Positions 43,957 through 53,395 of a stretch of DNA of 64,000 nt are shown in pieces. This stretch comes from Sphaerotilus mobilis. Lineage in GTDB: Bacteria; Pseudomonadota; Gammaproteobacteria; Burkholderiales; Burkholderiaceae_C. The stretch covers positions 806,001 to 870,000 of the forward strand of contig NZ_SGWV01000008.1 in NCBI RefSeq assembly GCF_004216565.1, in the 5' to 3' direction. The notes beneath the pieces are model-generated. The model was not told the origin of the DNA. It searched no databases and was given only the letters and a program-made list of their open reading frames with translations. Made by a program: the position numbers and the translations under genes. Every line of letters begins with the position of its first letter. Position 1 is the stretch's first letter.

Positions 43957-46900
43957 TTAGGTCGCGCCCACCGGCGGGGCGGCGAGGATGACGGCGCCGG
44001 TGTCGGCATCGATGCGTCGCAGCACCGGACCGGCCAGCGCGACGGTGGCCACGACCCGGTCGGCGCGCTGTTCCAGCGCAAACGAGGCGTTGCGGCGCGG
44101 CAGCAGCGAGCGCACCAGGCCCAGCCCGGACACGGTCGACGGCCGGTGGTCGATGCGCAGCCCCTCGGGCAGGCGGCCGACGTTGCCGATCTCGATGCGC
44201 ACACCGGCGCGCTCGCACACCAAGCGGCACTGCACCGTGCTCCCGGCGGGGCTGTGCTTGATGGCGTTGGTCAGCAGCTCGTTGACCGTCAGCGCGATCG
44301 GGATGGACTCCGACTCCGGCAGCGCCCAGTCGGCGCCCGCGTTGGTGTCGTCCTCCTCGACCTTGAGCTCGATCTCGCGGCCGAAAGTGCGCTGCACCGA
44401 CTGCGCAATGGCTTGCATGACATGTCGCAAGCGCAGCGCGCCCAGGTTGCCGACCTGCAGACCGTAGACGTGTGCAATGGCCTGCACCTGGCCAACCACC
44501 TCGGCGATGAAGGGCTGCATCTCGGGCCGCCGCACCGCGATCTGCTGCATCAGGCCGGCAACGCCCTGCAGGTTGTTCTTGATGCGGTGGTGGACCTCCT
44601 GCACCAGCATCTCACGCTGCGCGATGGCGGCTTCCAGCTCCGCCTTCTGCGCCGCCCGCTGGGCACTGACGTCGCTGGCGACCATCAGGATCTGGTCGAC
44701 CTGGCCGGCCTCGCCGGGCTGGCCACCGGGCCGTGCCAGCGGCAGGAACCGGGCATCCCAGACCTGCTCGGCCTGCATGCCCTCGCCACGCCGCAGCCAG
44801 CGGTATTCACGCTGCGTCACCGAGGTCGGATCGGCCAGCGCGGTGCGCATGTCCGCGCGCAGGCTGGCGGCGGTCTCGGGCGAGAACAGCTGCTCGGGCT
44901 GCAAGCCCACCGCGTCCTCGGCACCGACGCGGCAAAGCTGGGCAGCGACCCGGTTGAGCTGGCGCACCGCCAGCGTGCCGGCGTCACACAGCGTGATCGC
45001 CATCGGCGCGGCCTCGATGATCTGCTGCAGCGAGGCGCGGGCCTCGGCGATGCGCGCTTCGGCCTGGCGGCGCTGCTCGATGTCCATCAGCGCGAAGGTC
45101 AGCTCGCGCTGGCCCTGCTGGCCCAGCGTGTTGACGGCATTGCCAACGACCCAGAAGGTGCGGCCATCGCGGCCATGCACGCGGCACTCGAACATCACCG
45201 CCTCGCCGTCGCGCAGCGAGCCGACCATCTCCAGCGTGCGGCGAAACGGGTGCATCGTGTCATCGGCCGCGACCGACCCGATGGACTGGCCGAGGAAGTC
45301 GCCCAGGTCGCCCCCGAACATGCGACGGGCCGAACGGTTGAGCCACGAGATGGCCCCCTGCTCATTGACCGTGACGATGCCCACCAGCACCGAGTCCAGC
45401 ACCGCCCGCGTGCGGTCGGCCTGCTGGCCCAGCACATGAGCCAGCTGGGCCCGTTCGACGGCCAGCCGCTCCAGCTCGACCTGCTGGGCTTTCAGGCGGG
45501 TGATCTCGGAGACCACCGCAATGGCCTGCGTGACCTGCGGCACGTCGCCCGGCGCGGCCGGGCCGGTGCGGCGGATGCTCAGCGCATACCAGTGGCTGCT
45601 GCCGTCGTCGGCCTGCACCTCCAGCTCGGCCTCGTAGAGCAGACCCGGGTCGAGCTGATCGGGCAAGGGCGTCTGCGCATGGCTGGCCAGCAGCGCGCGG
45701 ATGTCCGAGCCGACCGCCGAGCCCTGCGGCAGGCGCAACATGCGCTCGAACCGGCGATTGCAGTGCACCAGCGTGTAGCCGCGCATCGACGCGATGCCGG
45801 CCGGCGAACTTTCCAGGATGTTGGTCAGCTCGGCCAGCAGCTGCCCGGCCCGCTCGCGTGCGCTTTGCTGTTCGGTGATGTCGAGCGTGACCACCGGCGT
45901 GCTGACCCGGCCGGAGGCCGTGCGCCCCGGCTCCACCCGCGTCACCAGCCAGCGCAGGCCCAGTTCGGGGTGCTCGATGGCGTAGCGTGCCTCGATGCGC
46001 TCGCCCCGCAGCAGCGCCTGCTGCAGGCGCTCGAACTCGGGCAGCGACGCCGGCAGCACCCAGTCACGCCGCACGCCCTGCACGAACAGGCCGGCATGGG
46101 CGGCGCTTGCCGCAACGGGCGCAACGGGCGCAACGGGAGTAGCGGGCGCAGCGGTGGCCGCCAGGGCCGGCGTGACGTTGAGCGCGCGGCGCGTCGGCGC
46201 GGCGTCGTTGGCGGCCGTCATCGGCCCTGCAACCGGTCCTGCAACCGGCCCTGCAACCGGTCCAGCGACCTGCCCCGCCGACCCGGTGACCCCCAAGGTG
46301 GTGAGGCCCGCGCCAGCGGTGTGCACCAGCGTGCCGAGCTGCAGCCGCGCCAGATCGCGTTCTTCCTCGGCGGTGCGGTCCTCCAGCATGCACATGATGC
46401 GGGCTGGCGGACGCGGCGCCGCGCCGCCTTCGCGCGCTGCGGCTGCGCCACGAAGCTCGTGGGTTTCGAAGCCGCGCAGCAGCGCCCGGACCCAGCGCGA
46501 GCGGCCGTCGGCCAGCGTGACGCTGCCATCGCGGGCACGCCAGCCGGCGCCGTCATCGGCGCCTTCGGGAGTCGGTGACGGCGGCCAGCTGCGTTCCCAG
46601 CGGTCGGTCCAGCCCAGCAACGACTGGACCTCGGCGCTGGCCTCGCGCAGGTCGACCAGCGAGCCACCGACCAACTGCTCGAACACCGGGTTGGCACGCA
46701 GCACCAGCCCGCTCGGGTCGAACAGCGCCATGCCGAGTGGCGAGCGGTCGAACCACTGGTCCAGCTCGCGCGAGTAGCGCTCGGCCTGGTCACGGGCGAC
46801 GTGTTCGGCGGTCGACTCCTGCATCAGCGTCAGCAGCAGCCGCCGCCGGTCCTGCGTCAGCGTGACATAGCGTGCCGCCCGGAACCAGCGCGAGCTGCCG

Positions 46901-47577
46901 TGGGTGTCGAGCAGCCGCTGTTCGACCAGCGCGGGGACGTCGACGTGGAAGGGGTCCTGCATCAGGCGTTCGCGATCGGTCAGCACCTGGGCCCGCTCGG
47001 CCTCGGGCTGCAGCTCGATCGGGTCGCGGCCCAGCAGCTGATCGCGGCTGGCCCCGGTCAGCGCCACGAAGGCCGGGTTGACATCGAGGATGCGGAAGGC
47101 CTCGTCCTGCAGCATCGCCGGGAAGGGCGAGCCCCACAGCATGGTGTGGACGTGGCGCAGCGGGCCGTCGGCGATCTCCAGCACCGGCACCGGCGTGGCA
47201 TCACGCTGCGGCTCGCGCGGCCGGGCCGTGTCGGCCGGCAGGCACAGGGCCCAGAGCCGGTCGGCGATCCGGTTGACCACCGCACGGGCCCGCGTCGGCA
47301 TCGGGCCCGGCGCGGGCGAGGATGTCGCCGCGCCGGTGGTTGTTGGGGTCGGCGGGGTCGGCGGGGTCGGCAGCACGACATTGCGCCCGCCGCTGATGGC
47401 CAGGCTGACCGCATGCCAGACCGGCCCGTCCAGCACCTCACGCAGGTCTGCCAGCCGCATGCCGGCCTCGACCGGCAGGGCCCGCAGCGCGGCCGGGTTG
47501 GCATAGCGCAGCGAGGTCGCGTCGTCGAACACCAGAACCGGCTCGACCAGCGCGTCGAACAAGGCCTCGGGCAGCAT
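43957..47577 (-). CDS. Multi-PAS sensor histidine kinase, HisKA_2 type, partner of ANTAR regulator
   Basis: A 1206-residue soluble kinase. At least five PAS-type units are visible (for example LFDALVEPVLVFDDATSLRYAN, FRILDVNPAFVALTGASRDQ, ALFDPSGLVLRANPVFEQLVGG, GIVTVNEQGAISWLNRSARRMFGG, ITLCDAGTLAVRQLNRVAAQL). The dimerisation/phosphoacceptor segment LVQEVHHRIKNNLQGVAGLMQQIA and ATPase motif LTVNELLTNAIKHSPAGSTV follow. HHRIKNNL is the HisKA_2 signature found in kinases that pair with ANTAR regulators, and the ANTAR gene is 52 bases downstream. A linker (46223-46270) carries PVAG repeats. The ATG at 47577 gives MLPEALFDAL. No membrane segment is seen, so the signal is probably cytoplasmic. 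Confidence 0.87.
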   Translation of the reverse strand: MLPEALFDALVEPVLVFDDATSLRYANPAALRALPVEAGMRLADLREVLDGPVWHAVSLAISGGRNVVLPTPPTPPTPTTTGAATSSPAPGPMPTRARAVVNRIADRLWALCLPADTARPREPQRDATPVPVLEIADGPLRHVHTMLWGSPFPAMLQDEAFRILDVNPAFVALTGASRDQLLGRDPIELQPEAERAQVLTDRERLMQDPFHVDVPALVEQRLLDTHGSSRWFRAARYVTLTQDRRRLLLTLMQESTAEHVARDQAERYSRELDQWFDRSPLGMALFDPSGLVLRANPVFEQLVGGSLVDLREASAEVQSLLGWTDRWERSWPPSPTPEGADDGAGWRARDGSVTLADGRSRWVRALLRGFETHELRGAAAAREGGAAPRPPARIMCMLEDRTAEEERDLARLQLGTLVHTAGAGLTTLGVTGSAGQVAGPVAGPVAGPVAGPMTAANDAAPTRRALNVTPALAATAAPATPVAPVAPVAASAAHAGLFVQGVRRDWVLPASLPEFERLQQALLRGERIEARYAIEHPELGLRWLVTRVEPGRTASGRVSTPVVTLDITEQQSARERAGQLLAELTNILESSPAGIASMRGYTLVHCNRRFERMLRLPQGSAVGSDIRALLASHAQTPLPDQLDPGLLYEAELEVQADDGSSHWYALSIRRTGPAAPGDVPQVTQAIAVVSEITRLKAQQVELERLAVERAQLAHVLGQQADRTRAVLDSVLVGIVTVNEQGAISWLNRSARRMFGGDLGDFLGQSIGSVAADDTMHPFRRTLEMVGSLRDGEAVMFECRVHGRDGRTFWVVGNAVNTLGQQGQRELTFALMDIEQRRQAEARIAEARASLQQIIEAAPMAITLCDAGTLAVRQLNRVAAQLCRVGAEDAVGLQPEQLFSPETAASLRADMRTALADPTSVTQREYRWLRRGEGMQAEQVWDARFLPLARPGGQPGEAGQVDQILMVASDVSAQRAAQKAELEAAIAQREMLVQEVHHRIKNNLQGVAGLMQQIAVRRPEMQPFIAEVVGQVQAIAHVYGLQVGNLGALRLRHVMQAIAQSVQRTFGREIELKVEEDDTNAGADWALPESESIPIALTVNELLTNAIKHSPAGSTVQCRLVCERAGVRIEIGNVGRLPEGLRIDHRPSTVSGLGLVRSLLPRRNASFALEQRADRVVATVALAGPVLRRIDADTGAVILAAPPVGAT
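46223..46270 (-). repeat. 12-base tandem repeat, four copies, inside the multi-PAS kinase gene
   Basis: GGCCCTGCAACC, GGTCCTGCAACC, GGCCCTGCAACC, GGTCCAGCGACC encode a Pro-Val-Ala-Gly repeat in a linker between PAS domains. A related 9-base repeat lies just upstream in the gene at about 46117-46150. Confidence 0.8.
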
Positions 47578-47797
47578 CAGCGTGACCCCGCACACGTCAC
47601 GACGGCCGGCCCGGTGCACCCGGTCGGCCGTCGTGGGGAGATCTCAGGAACCGGGGGATGCAGCTGGCTTGGGATCATCGTGGTGGCAGTGTAGGCACGC
47701 ACCCGACGCGTGACACAGCGCGAGCCCCGAATGCCAAGCACCCTGGGCCTGCGGCGTGACCCTTGAGAGCAAGAGAACCGGCTCGGTGTGAGAACCC

Positions 47798-48997
47798 TCA
47801 CACCAGCTGGATCGCCCCCGCCAGCGCCTTCAGCAAGGCGCGGTTGACCTCGCGCATGTCGAGCATGGCCTTGTCGGCCATGTCGGTGATGTCGTGGGCG
47901 GTGCCGCCTTCGAGACAGCGCACCAGACCGATGGCGTATTCGTAGGGGCCCTTGCCGTCGACCAGCGCCTGATAGACCTGATCGGGCACCGGGATGGTCT
48001 TGAGCAGTTCGGCGAAGGGCAGCTGGAACATGCGGTCGAGCAGCGAGAAGACGCCGCAGATGAACATCTCGCTGCGGGTGTCGGCCGCCGTGCCTTCGGG
48101 TGCAAGGGCCTCCATCAGCAGGCCGCGGCGCACGGCCGCGAACATCACCGGTCGCAGGTTGACGTCGCTGCTGGCGGTCACCAGCAGCAGCGCCAGCCAG
48201 CGCTTCAGGCGCTGGTAGCCCAGCAGCATGATGGCGTGGCTGAAGGACGAGATCTCCACGCTCAGCCCGAACACCGGCGAGTTGATGTAGCGCATCAGCT
48301 TGTAGGCCAGCGTCGGGTCGCGCTTGAGGGTGGTCTCCAGCTGCGCCAGCGGCAGTTCGGCGTCGACCTGGTTGATCAGCTCGACGATGGCCTGCAGGTC
48401 CGGCCGCGTGTTGGCCGGCGAGCGGCCGGGCTTGGGCTTGGCGACGTCGTCGATCGGCCAGCCGAGCACCGCGATGGCATTGCGCTGGAAGGCCGAGTCC
48501 ATCTCGGCCAGCGTGCGCACGCCGTCCTGGAAAAAGCCGATGTTGCGGCTGATGCCGGCTGGCACCGGCTGGCCGTCGAGGCGGCGCTCATCGGCCGTGT
48601 CGACGATGGCGTACTTGAAGCAGCCCAGCAGCTCGCGCGGCAGGGGCTGGTCGGGCCGGCCCGACAGCAGCAGCACATTGCCGTTGGCCGCCAGCGTCTG
48701 GATGGCCTCGCGGTGCAGCGGGTCCCCGGCCATGAACTTGGGGATTTCGACCATCACGTTGGTGGTCGGCTGGACCGCCAACAGGTCGGCCAGCAAGGTC
48801 TCGCTGCGCACCGACAACGCCACGCTGGGCCCGTCCGCCGGCCAGACCTGCCCCACCGCGTCGAGCAGTTCGGCCACCGGCGGCGTGCTGCCCGGACGCA
48901 GCGGTGTGACGGTCAGGCGGGTGGCCATCACGTTGCGCTGCCGGTCGATGATCGGGCAGTAGCTCAGGGCCACCTGGCCCAGGATGGAGAGGTTCAT
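47798..48997 (-). CDS. HDOD domain protein (EAL-like/HDOD regulatory protein)
   Basis: A 399-residue soluble protein. The first 190 residues resemble a degenerate EAL domain (YCPIIDRQRNVMATRL..., NVMVEIPKFMAG) without the EAL catalytic residues. Residues 200-380 form an HDOD domain (LQAIVELINQVDAELPLAQLETTLKRDPTLAYKLMRYINSPVFGLSVEISSFSHAIMLLGYQRLKRWLALLL). YuxH-type proteins of this layout act in signal transduction, often in motility and cyclic di-GMP networks, probably by protein-protein contact, not catalysis. It begins 33 bases after the flgL stop, so it may be transcribed as the last gene of the flagellar operon. The 220-base gap to the kinase gene below shows no gene. Confidence 0.82.
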   Translation of the reverse strand: MNLSILGQVALSYCPIIDRQRNVMATRLTVTPLRPGSTPPVAELLDAVGQVWPADGPSVALSVRSETLLADLLAVQPTTNVMVEIPKFMAGDPLHREAIQTLAANGNVLLLSGRPDQPLPRELLGCFKYAIVDTADERRLDGQPVPAGISRNIGFFQDGVRTLAEMDSAFQRNAIAVLGWPIDDVAKPKPGRSPANTRPDLQAIVELINQVDAELPLAQLETTLKRDPTLAYKLMRYINSPVFGLSVEISSFSHAIMLLGYQRLKRWLALLLVTASSDVNLRPVMFAAVRRGLLMEALAPEGTAADTRSEMFICGVFSLLDRMFQLPFAELLKTIPVPDQVYQALVDGKGPYEYAIGLVRCLEGGTAHDITDMADKAMLDMREVNRALLKALAGAIQLV

Positions 48998-49030
48998 GGA
49001 GGACGTCTGTGAGGTTCGGGTTTCGAGCGT

Positions 49031-50257
49031 TCAGTTGCCGATGTAGTTGAACAGCGAGAGCTTCTGCACCATCGAGTAGGACTGCAGCGCAGCCTGGTAG
49101 CTGGTCTGCTTGTTGGTGAAGTCCGAGACCGCCTGGACCATGTCGAGATCTTCGGCGTCCGAGCGGGTGGTCTGAGCCGAAAGAATGCGGGCATCCGTGC
49201 GATCCGACAGCCCGTCGATGCGGTTGAGCGTCTCGCCCGCCGACGAGCGGGCCGACTGGAAATTGCCGAGCGCCTGGTCGACATCGCGCAGCCCGCTGTT
49301 GACCGCCTGGGTGACCGAGCCGTTGTTGGCCAGCGGGTTCTCCAGCACCGCCAAGGCGCGGTCGAGCGCGTCGAACACGCTCAGGTTGGCGTTCGACGGG
49401 GTGATCGTGAACTGGTCGCCCGCAGCCGGCTGGCCGGTCACGGTCACGCTCATGCCGAAGGCCGAGATCGCGCGCCCGCTGTTGTAGGGCAGACCGGCCA
49501 TGGGCGTGCCGGCGGCATCGTTGAGCACCGCGCCGCTGTCGGGGTCGACCACGCTGTAGGTGGTCGCGCCGGTCGCGTCGGTGCCGAACTGCAGCGCGAC
49601 ATTGCCGCCCGGCAGGTCGGCCGGGCTGGTGACCTGGCCGGCGTTGATCCAGGCGTTGCCGGTGTTGCCGGCGGTCGCGGCGGTCTCGAACACGCCGTTG
49701 CCGCTGCGGGCATGCAGCCAGACCTGTTCGCCGTCCATCGACAGGGGCAGGCGTTCGCTGGTCGAGCCCTCGATCTGGCCACCGGTCGAGGCAAAGGCCA
49801 CGCCGCCGACCGCGTCGATGAAGGGCGGCGCCTGCACGCCCTGGCCGCCGAACAGGAAGCCGCCGTTGCCGTCCTGCTGGTTGGCGACGTTGAGCAACTG
49901 CGAGCGGACCTCGCGCAGCTGCTGGGCCAGTGCGCGCCGTTCGGCCGGCTGGTAGGTCGCGTTGCCGGCGGCCACGAGGGTCTCGCGGGCCGACTGCAGC
50001 AGGTTGGTCGCGTCGCCGAGGGCCGATTCCGACAGCAGCATCGCGTTGCGGCTGGCATCGGCCACACGCAGCGTGGTCTCGCCGCGGGCCTGCTCGATCA
50101 GCGCACGTTCGGCCCGCGCGGCGGCGGTCGGGTCGTCGCTGGCGCGGTCGATGCGCTTGCCGCTGGTCATCTGCGACTGCGCGCGCGACAGCTCCTGCTG
50201 GCGCCGCTGCATCGTGTTGACCGAGTTCTCGTAGGTCTGGGCGGTCGAGATTCTCAT
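49031..50257 (-). CDS. flgL: Flagellar hook-associated protein 3 FlgL
   Basis: A 408-residue junction protein between hook and filament. The conserved N-terminus is MRISTAQTYENSVNTMQRRQQELSRAQSQMTSGKRIDRASDDPTAAAR and the C-terminal D0 helix SDFTNKQTSYQAALQSYSMVQKLSLFNYIGN, both coiled-coil regions needed for axial assembly. The middle surface domain has Gly/Ala-rich strands. It follows flgK after 26 bases in the flgB-L unit and precedes the HDOD gene. Confidence 0.94.
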   Translation of the reverse strand: MRISTAQTYENSVNTMQRRQQELSRAQSQMTSGKRIDRASDDPTAAARAERALIEQARGETTLRVADASRNAMLLSESALGDATNLLQSARETLVAAGNATYQPAERRALAQQLREVRSQLLNVANQQDGNGGFLFGGQGVQAPPFIDAVGGVAFASTGGQIEGSTSERLPLSMDGEQVWLHARSGNGVFETAATAGNTGNAWINAGQVTSPADLPGGNVALQFGTDATGATTYSVVDPDSGAVLNDAAGTPMAGLPYNSGRAISAFGMSVTVTGQPAAGDQFTITPSNANLSVFDALDRALAVLENPLANNGSVTQAVNSGLRDVDQALGNFQSARSSAGETLNRIDGLSDRTDARILSAQTTRSDAEDLDMVQAVSDFTNKQTSYQAALQSYSMVQKLSLFNYIGN

Positions 50258-50283
50258 GGGGTGCTCCGAAGGTCGTGCCGCGC

Positions 50284-52197
50284 TCAGGCGTTGATGGACA
50301 GGATGGTGTCGAACACCTTCTGCGCCACCTGCAGCACCTTGGCCGCCGCCTGGTAGCTCTGCTGGTACTGCATCAGGCGGGCGGCTTCCTCGTCGAGGTT
50401 GACGCCGGTGCGCGCGCCGAGCTGGTTGGCGGCCTCGTCGGCGGCGGCCGAGGAGACGTCGGATGCGGCCTGCGCGCCCTGCACCCGCACGCCGATGCCC
50501 GACAGGGCCTGGGCGTACTGGTTGGTGAAGCTCAGGCCCATCGACATGGCGACGTTGGCCAGGCCCTCCAGCGCCAGCGCGTTGCCGTTGCTGGACGAGG
50601 CCTGCAGGGTCGGGCTGATCCGGAAGGCATCGCCTGACGCCGGCACGCCGTCAAGTTTGATGGCGATGCCGTCGTGGCGGATGGGGGTGCCCGCGCTCCA
50701 GCTGCCGCTGGTGATGAAGTTGCCGCTGCCGTCGTCGAGCACGTAGTCGCGGCCGCCCTGGGCGTTCTGGGCACCGAAGGTGATCTGGAAGGTGCCGTAG
50801 GCGCCGGGCGGGCTGCTCTCGATGGTCAACGCGCTGATGGTGCCGGTGCCGGTGTTGCCCGATGTCGCCACCGCGTTGACCGGGTTGGCCGCCGCGATGC
50901 CGCGCGGATCGGCCAGCGCCACGCCCATGCCTTGGGCGGCCGTGCTGACGGGTTGCAGCAAGAAGCGGTCACCGGGCACCCCGCCGCCGGTGATGGTGAA
51001 GCCGTCGAGCGTGGCCCCATCGGCCAGGTTGGCGAAGGTCGCGCCGTCCGAACGACGCAGCACGTTGAAGCTGCCGTCGTCGTTGACCTTGAGCTCGTAC
51101 TCGCTCGCTTGCAGCGCGCGGCTGTCGGTGACGGCCAGCGTGATCGCGCCGACGTGGTTGCCAGCGCCATCGACCGCGTTGCTGCGTGCCGGGATGGCGT
51201 TGGCCTCGCCCATCTGGAACAGCGCGTTGCCGGGCTGGCCGTCCAGACCCAGGCCGAAGGACTGCTGGCGGTTCACCTCGCGCGCCAGCGTGCCGGCCAG
51301 CAGGCCCAGCTGGTCGCGGGCATGGCTCAGGTCGTCGTTCTGGAAACGGATCAGGCCGGCGAGGCTGCCGCCGCCGAGCAGGTCCTCGTCGAGCTGGCGT
51401 TCGATGCCGCCGATCTGGATGCCGACCCGCACGCGCGACGGGTCGTATTCATCGGCCTGCGCGATCAGCTGGTAGGCGCCATTGCCCAGGACCAGGCTCT
51501 GACCCCCGCCGATGAAGAGGTTGAGCGTGCCGTCGTCCTGTTCCAGCCGCGTGACCTGGACGTGCGAGCTGAGCTCGCTGATGAACTGGTCGCGCTGGTC
51601 GAGCAGGTCGTTGGGCGCCTGGCCGTTGCCGCGCATGCCGGCGATCTGGTCGTTCAGCGCGGCGATCTGGGTGGCCAGGCTGTTGACGGTGTCGACGGTG
51701 TTGCGCACGTCCAGCACGGTGGCCGCCTGCAGCGACTCGATCTGCTCGGCGCTGGAGCGGAAGCGCGACGCGAGTTCCTCCGAGCGCGCCAGCACGACCT
51801 GACGGGCGCTCGGATCGGCGGGCGAATTGGCGACGTCGCTGAAGGCGTTGAAGACCTGTGTGGCGGCATAGCCCAGCCCGGACTCGCCATTGCCGAAGCT
51901 GCCTTCAAGGCGATTGAGCAGGTCCAGCCGGGTGCTGTCGGCACTGGCCTGGGCGCGGGTCTGCGCGACCTGGTCGGTCAGGAAACCGTCGACCGCGCGG
52001 GTCACGGTCTGCACCGTCACGCCACGGCCGAAGTAGCCCGCGCCGGTGTAGGAGCCCGGCGCCGTGGTCAGCACCGTGTCCTGGCGCGAGTAGCCCGCGA
52101 CGTTGGCGTTGGAGATGTTGTGGCCGGTGGTCTGCAGCTGCGCCTGGGCCGCGAACATGGCCCGCGTGCCGACGTTCATCAAGCTGGTCGTGCTCAT
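50284..52197 (-). CDS. flgK: Flagellar hook-associated protein 1 FlgK
   Basis: A 637-residue hook-filament junction protein. The N-terminal axial helix has TRAMFAAQAQLQTTGHNISNANVAGYSRQDTVL (SNANVxGYSRQ signature), and the C-terminus ends DEEAARLMQYQQSYQAAAKVLQVAQKVFDTILSINA, the usual FlgK closing helix. The large middle domain (residues 200-530) is beta-rich and variable. Exported by the flagellar type III system, probably with FlgN as chaperone (encoded at 61732). It lies 13 bases after flgJ. Confidence 0.95.
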   Translation of the reverse strand: MSTTSLMNVGTRAMFAAQAQLQTTGHNISNANVAGYSRQDTVLTTAPGSYTGAGYFGRGVTVQTVTRAVDGFLTDQVAQTRAQASADSTRLDLLNRLEGSFGNGESGLGYAATQVFNAFSDVANSPADPSARQVVLARSEELASRFRSSAEQIESLQAATVLDVRNTVDTVNSLATQIAALNDQIAGMRGNGQAPNDLLDQRDQFISELSSHVQVTRLEQDDGTLNLFIGGGQSLVLGNGAYQLIAQADEYDPSRVRVGIQIGGIERQLDEDLLGGGSLAGLIRFQNDDLSHARDQLGLLAGTLAREVNRQQSFGLGLDGQPGNALFQMGEANAIPARSNAVDGAGNHVGAITLAVTDSRALQASEYELKVNDDGSFNVLRRSDGATFANLADGATLDGFTITGGGVPGDRFLLQPVSTAAQGMGVALADPRGIAAANPVNAVATSGNTGTGTISALTIESSPPGAYGTFQITFGAQNAQGGRDYVLDDGSGNFITSGSWSAGTPIRHDGIAIKLDGVPASGDAFRISPTLQASSSNGNALALEGLANVAMSMGLSFTNQYAQALSGIGVRVQGAQAASDVSSAAADEAANQLGARTGVNLDEEAARLMQYQQSYQAAAKVLQVAQKVFDTILSINA

Positions 52198-52210
52198 GTG
52201 CTGTTCCTGG

Positions 52211-53317
52211 TCAGGCCGACGTGTTCACGCGCGGTGCCAACGTGTCGACGCGGGCCTGCGGGCTGGCGTCGAGCTGGCGTTGCACCCGCGCGGTGGTCTC
52301 GATGACGCGGCCAAGCTTGGCGGCGTACTGGGGGTCGGTGGCATAGCCGGCGCGCTGCAGGCCCTGCGCGAAGGCGGCCGCCGTCTGCGGCGATGCGCCA
52401 TCGCCGGCCTTGGCGCTGTTGACGACGCCCTGCATCACGTCCCGGTAGCGCGGGCTGTTGCCGATCAGCCGGGCGTAGTCGCGGAAGCTCTCCTCGGCCG
52501 AGGCATAGGCCCGGAAACGCGCCTGCACCTTCTGCGGCTGGCCGTTGATGACCTCGGTGGTGGTGGCGACCACGCTCGGGCCGTTCCAGCCCGGGCCGGC
52601 CTTGATGCCGAACAGGTTGTTCGAGACCGTGCCGTCCTGGCCGACGATCTGCTTGCGGCCCCAGCCGGTCTCGTGGGCGGCCTGGGCGAGCATGAACTGG
52701 GCGGGGATGCCGCTGTCGGCCGCAACCGCTGCGGCCGCGTCGCTGTGGACCTGCACAAACTCGGCCGGCGTGTCCACGCGTGCGGCCGGGTCGAGCTGCG
52801 CATAGCGCGCCGCCGACTTCAGGCCCTGCACGTTCTGGCCGCTCAGCCCGTTCTGGCCGTTCTGAACGTTCTGCAGGCTCTGCAGGTTCTGGATCGCGGC
52901 CGGACGCACAGGCAGTTGGAAGCCGCCGGCCGGGTTGGCGCCGCTCGCGCCGTTGGACAAGCCGGTCTGCCGTTCGAGCTGGCGTGCGATCGCCTCGGCC
53001 AAGCCGCCGGGACGGCCGGTCATCTCGGTTGCGTACTGCTGGTCGAGCAGGCCGGTGGCCATCTCGGTGCCGTTGTTGTCGAGCATGCCGCTGGACTGGG
53101 TGGCCGCGCGCATGCTCTTCATGATCTCCTGCATGAACAGGGCCTCGAACTGCTTGGCCACTTCCTGGATCGCGCCCTTCGGATCGCTCTTGGCGGCGGC
53201 GCGCAGGCCGTCGAGCTGGCCGCCGCCGGCCGCCAGGCGCTGGCTCGCCACCGAGGTGGTCGAGCGGCTGGCGCGCCAGTCGGGCTGGGTCTTGGCCGGC
53301 ATGGAGGGCGTGGTCAT
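52211..53317 (-). CDS. flgJ: Flagellar rod assembly protein / muramidase FlgJ
   Basis: A 368-residue bifunctional protein. The N-terminal rod-cap domain has EVAKQFEALFMQEIMKSMRAAT...GLLDQQYATEM. The C-terminal glucosaminidase-type hydrolase domain has the catalytic Glu in FMLAQAAHETGWGRKQI, and NNLFGIKAGPGWNG. It opens the peptidoglycan for the rod. The linker between the domains is unusually Gln/Asn/Gly-rich (IQNLQSLQNVQNGQNGLSGQNVQGLKS, about residues 138-164) and longer than in enterobacteria. It sits between flgI and flgK. Confidence 0.93.
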   Translation of the reverse strand: MTTPSMPAKTQPDWRASRSTTSVASQRLAAGGGQLDGLRAAAKSDPKGAIQEVAKQFEALFMQEIMKSMRAATQSSGMLDNNGTEMATGLLDQQYATEMTGRPGGLAEAIARQLERQTGLSNGASGANPAGGFQLPVRPAAIQNLQSLQNVQNGQNGLSGQNVQGLKSAARYAQLDPAARVDTPAEFVQVHSDAAAAVAADSGIPAQFMLAQAAHETGWGRKQIVGQDGTVSNNLFGIKAGPGWNGPSVVATTTEVINGQPQKVQARFRAYASAEESFRDYARLIGNSPRYRDVMQGVVNSAKAGDGASPQTAAAFAQGLQRAGYATDPQYAAKLGRVIETTARVQRQLDASPQARVDTLAPRVNTSA

Positions 53318-53395
53318 GTCAGGACTCCGGCCGGGTCGACCCCAGGGCGGCCTGAGCCCCCTCGGGGAGCCACGAACGACGTGCGCGTGCGGGCA

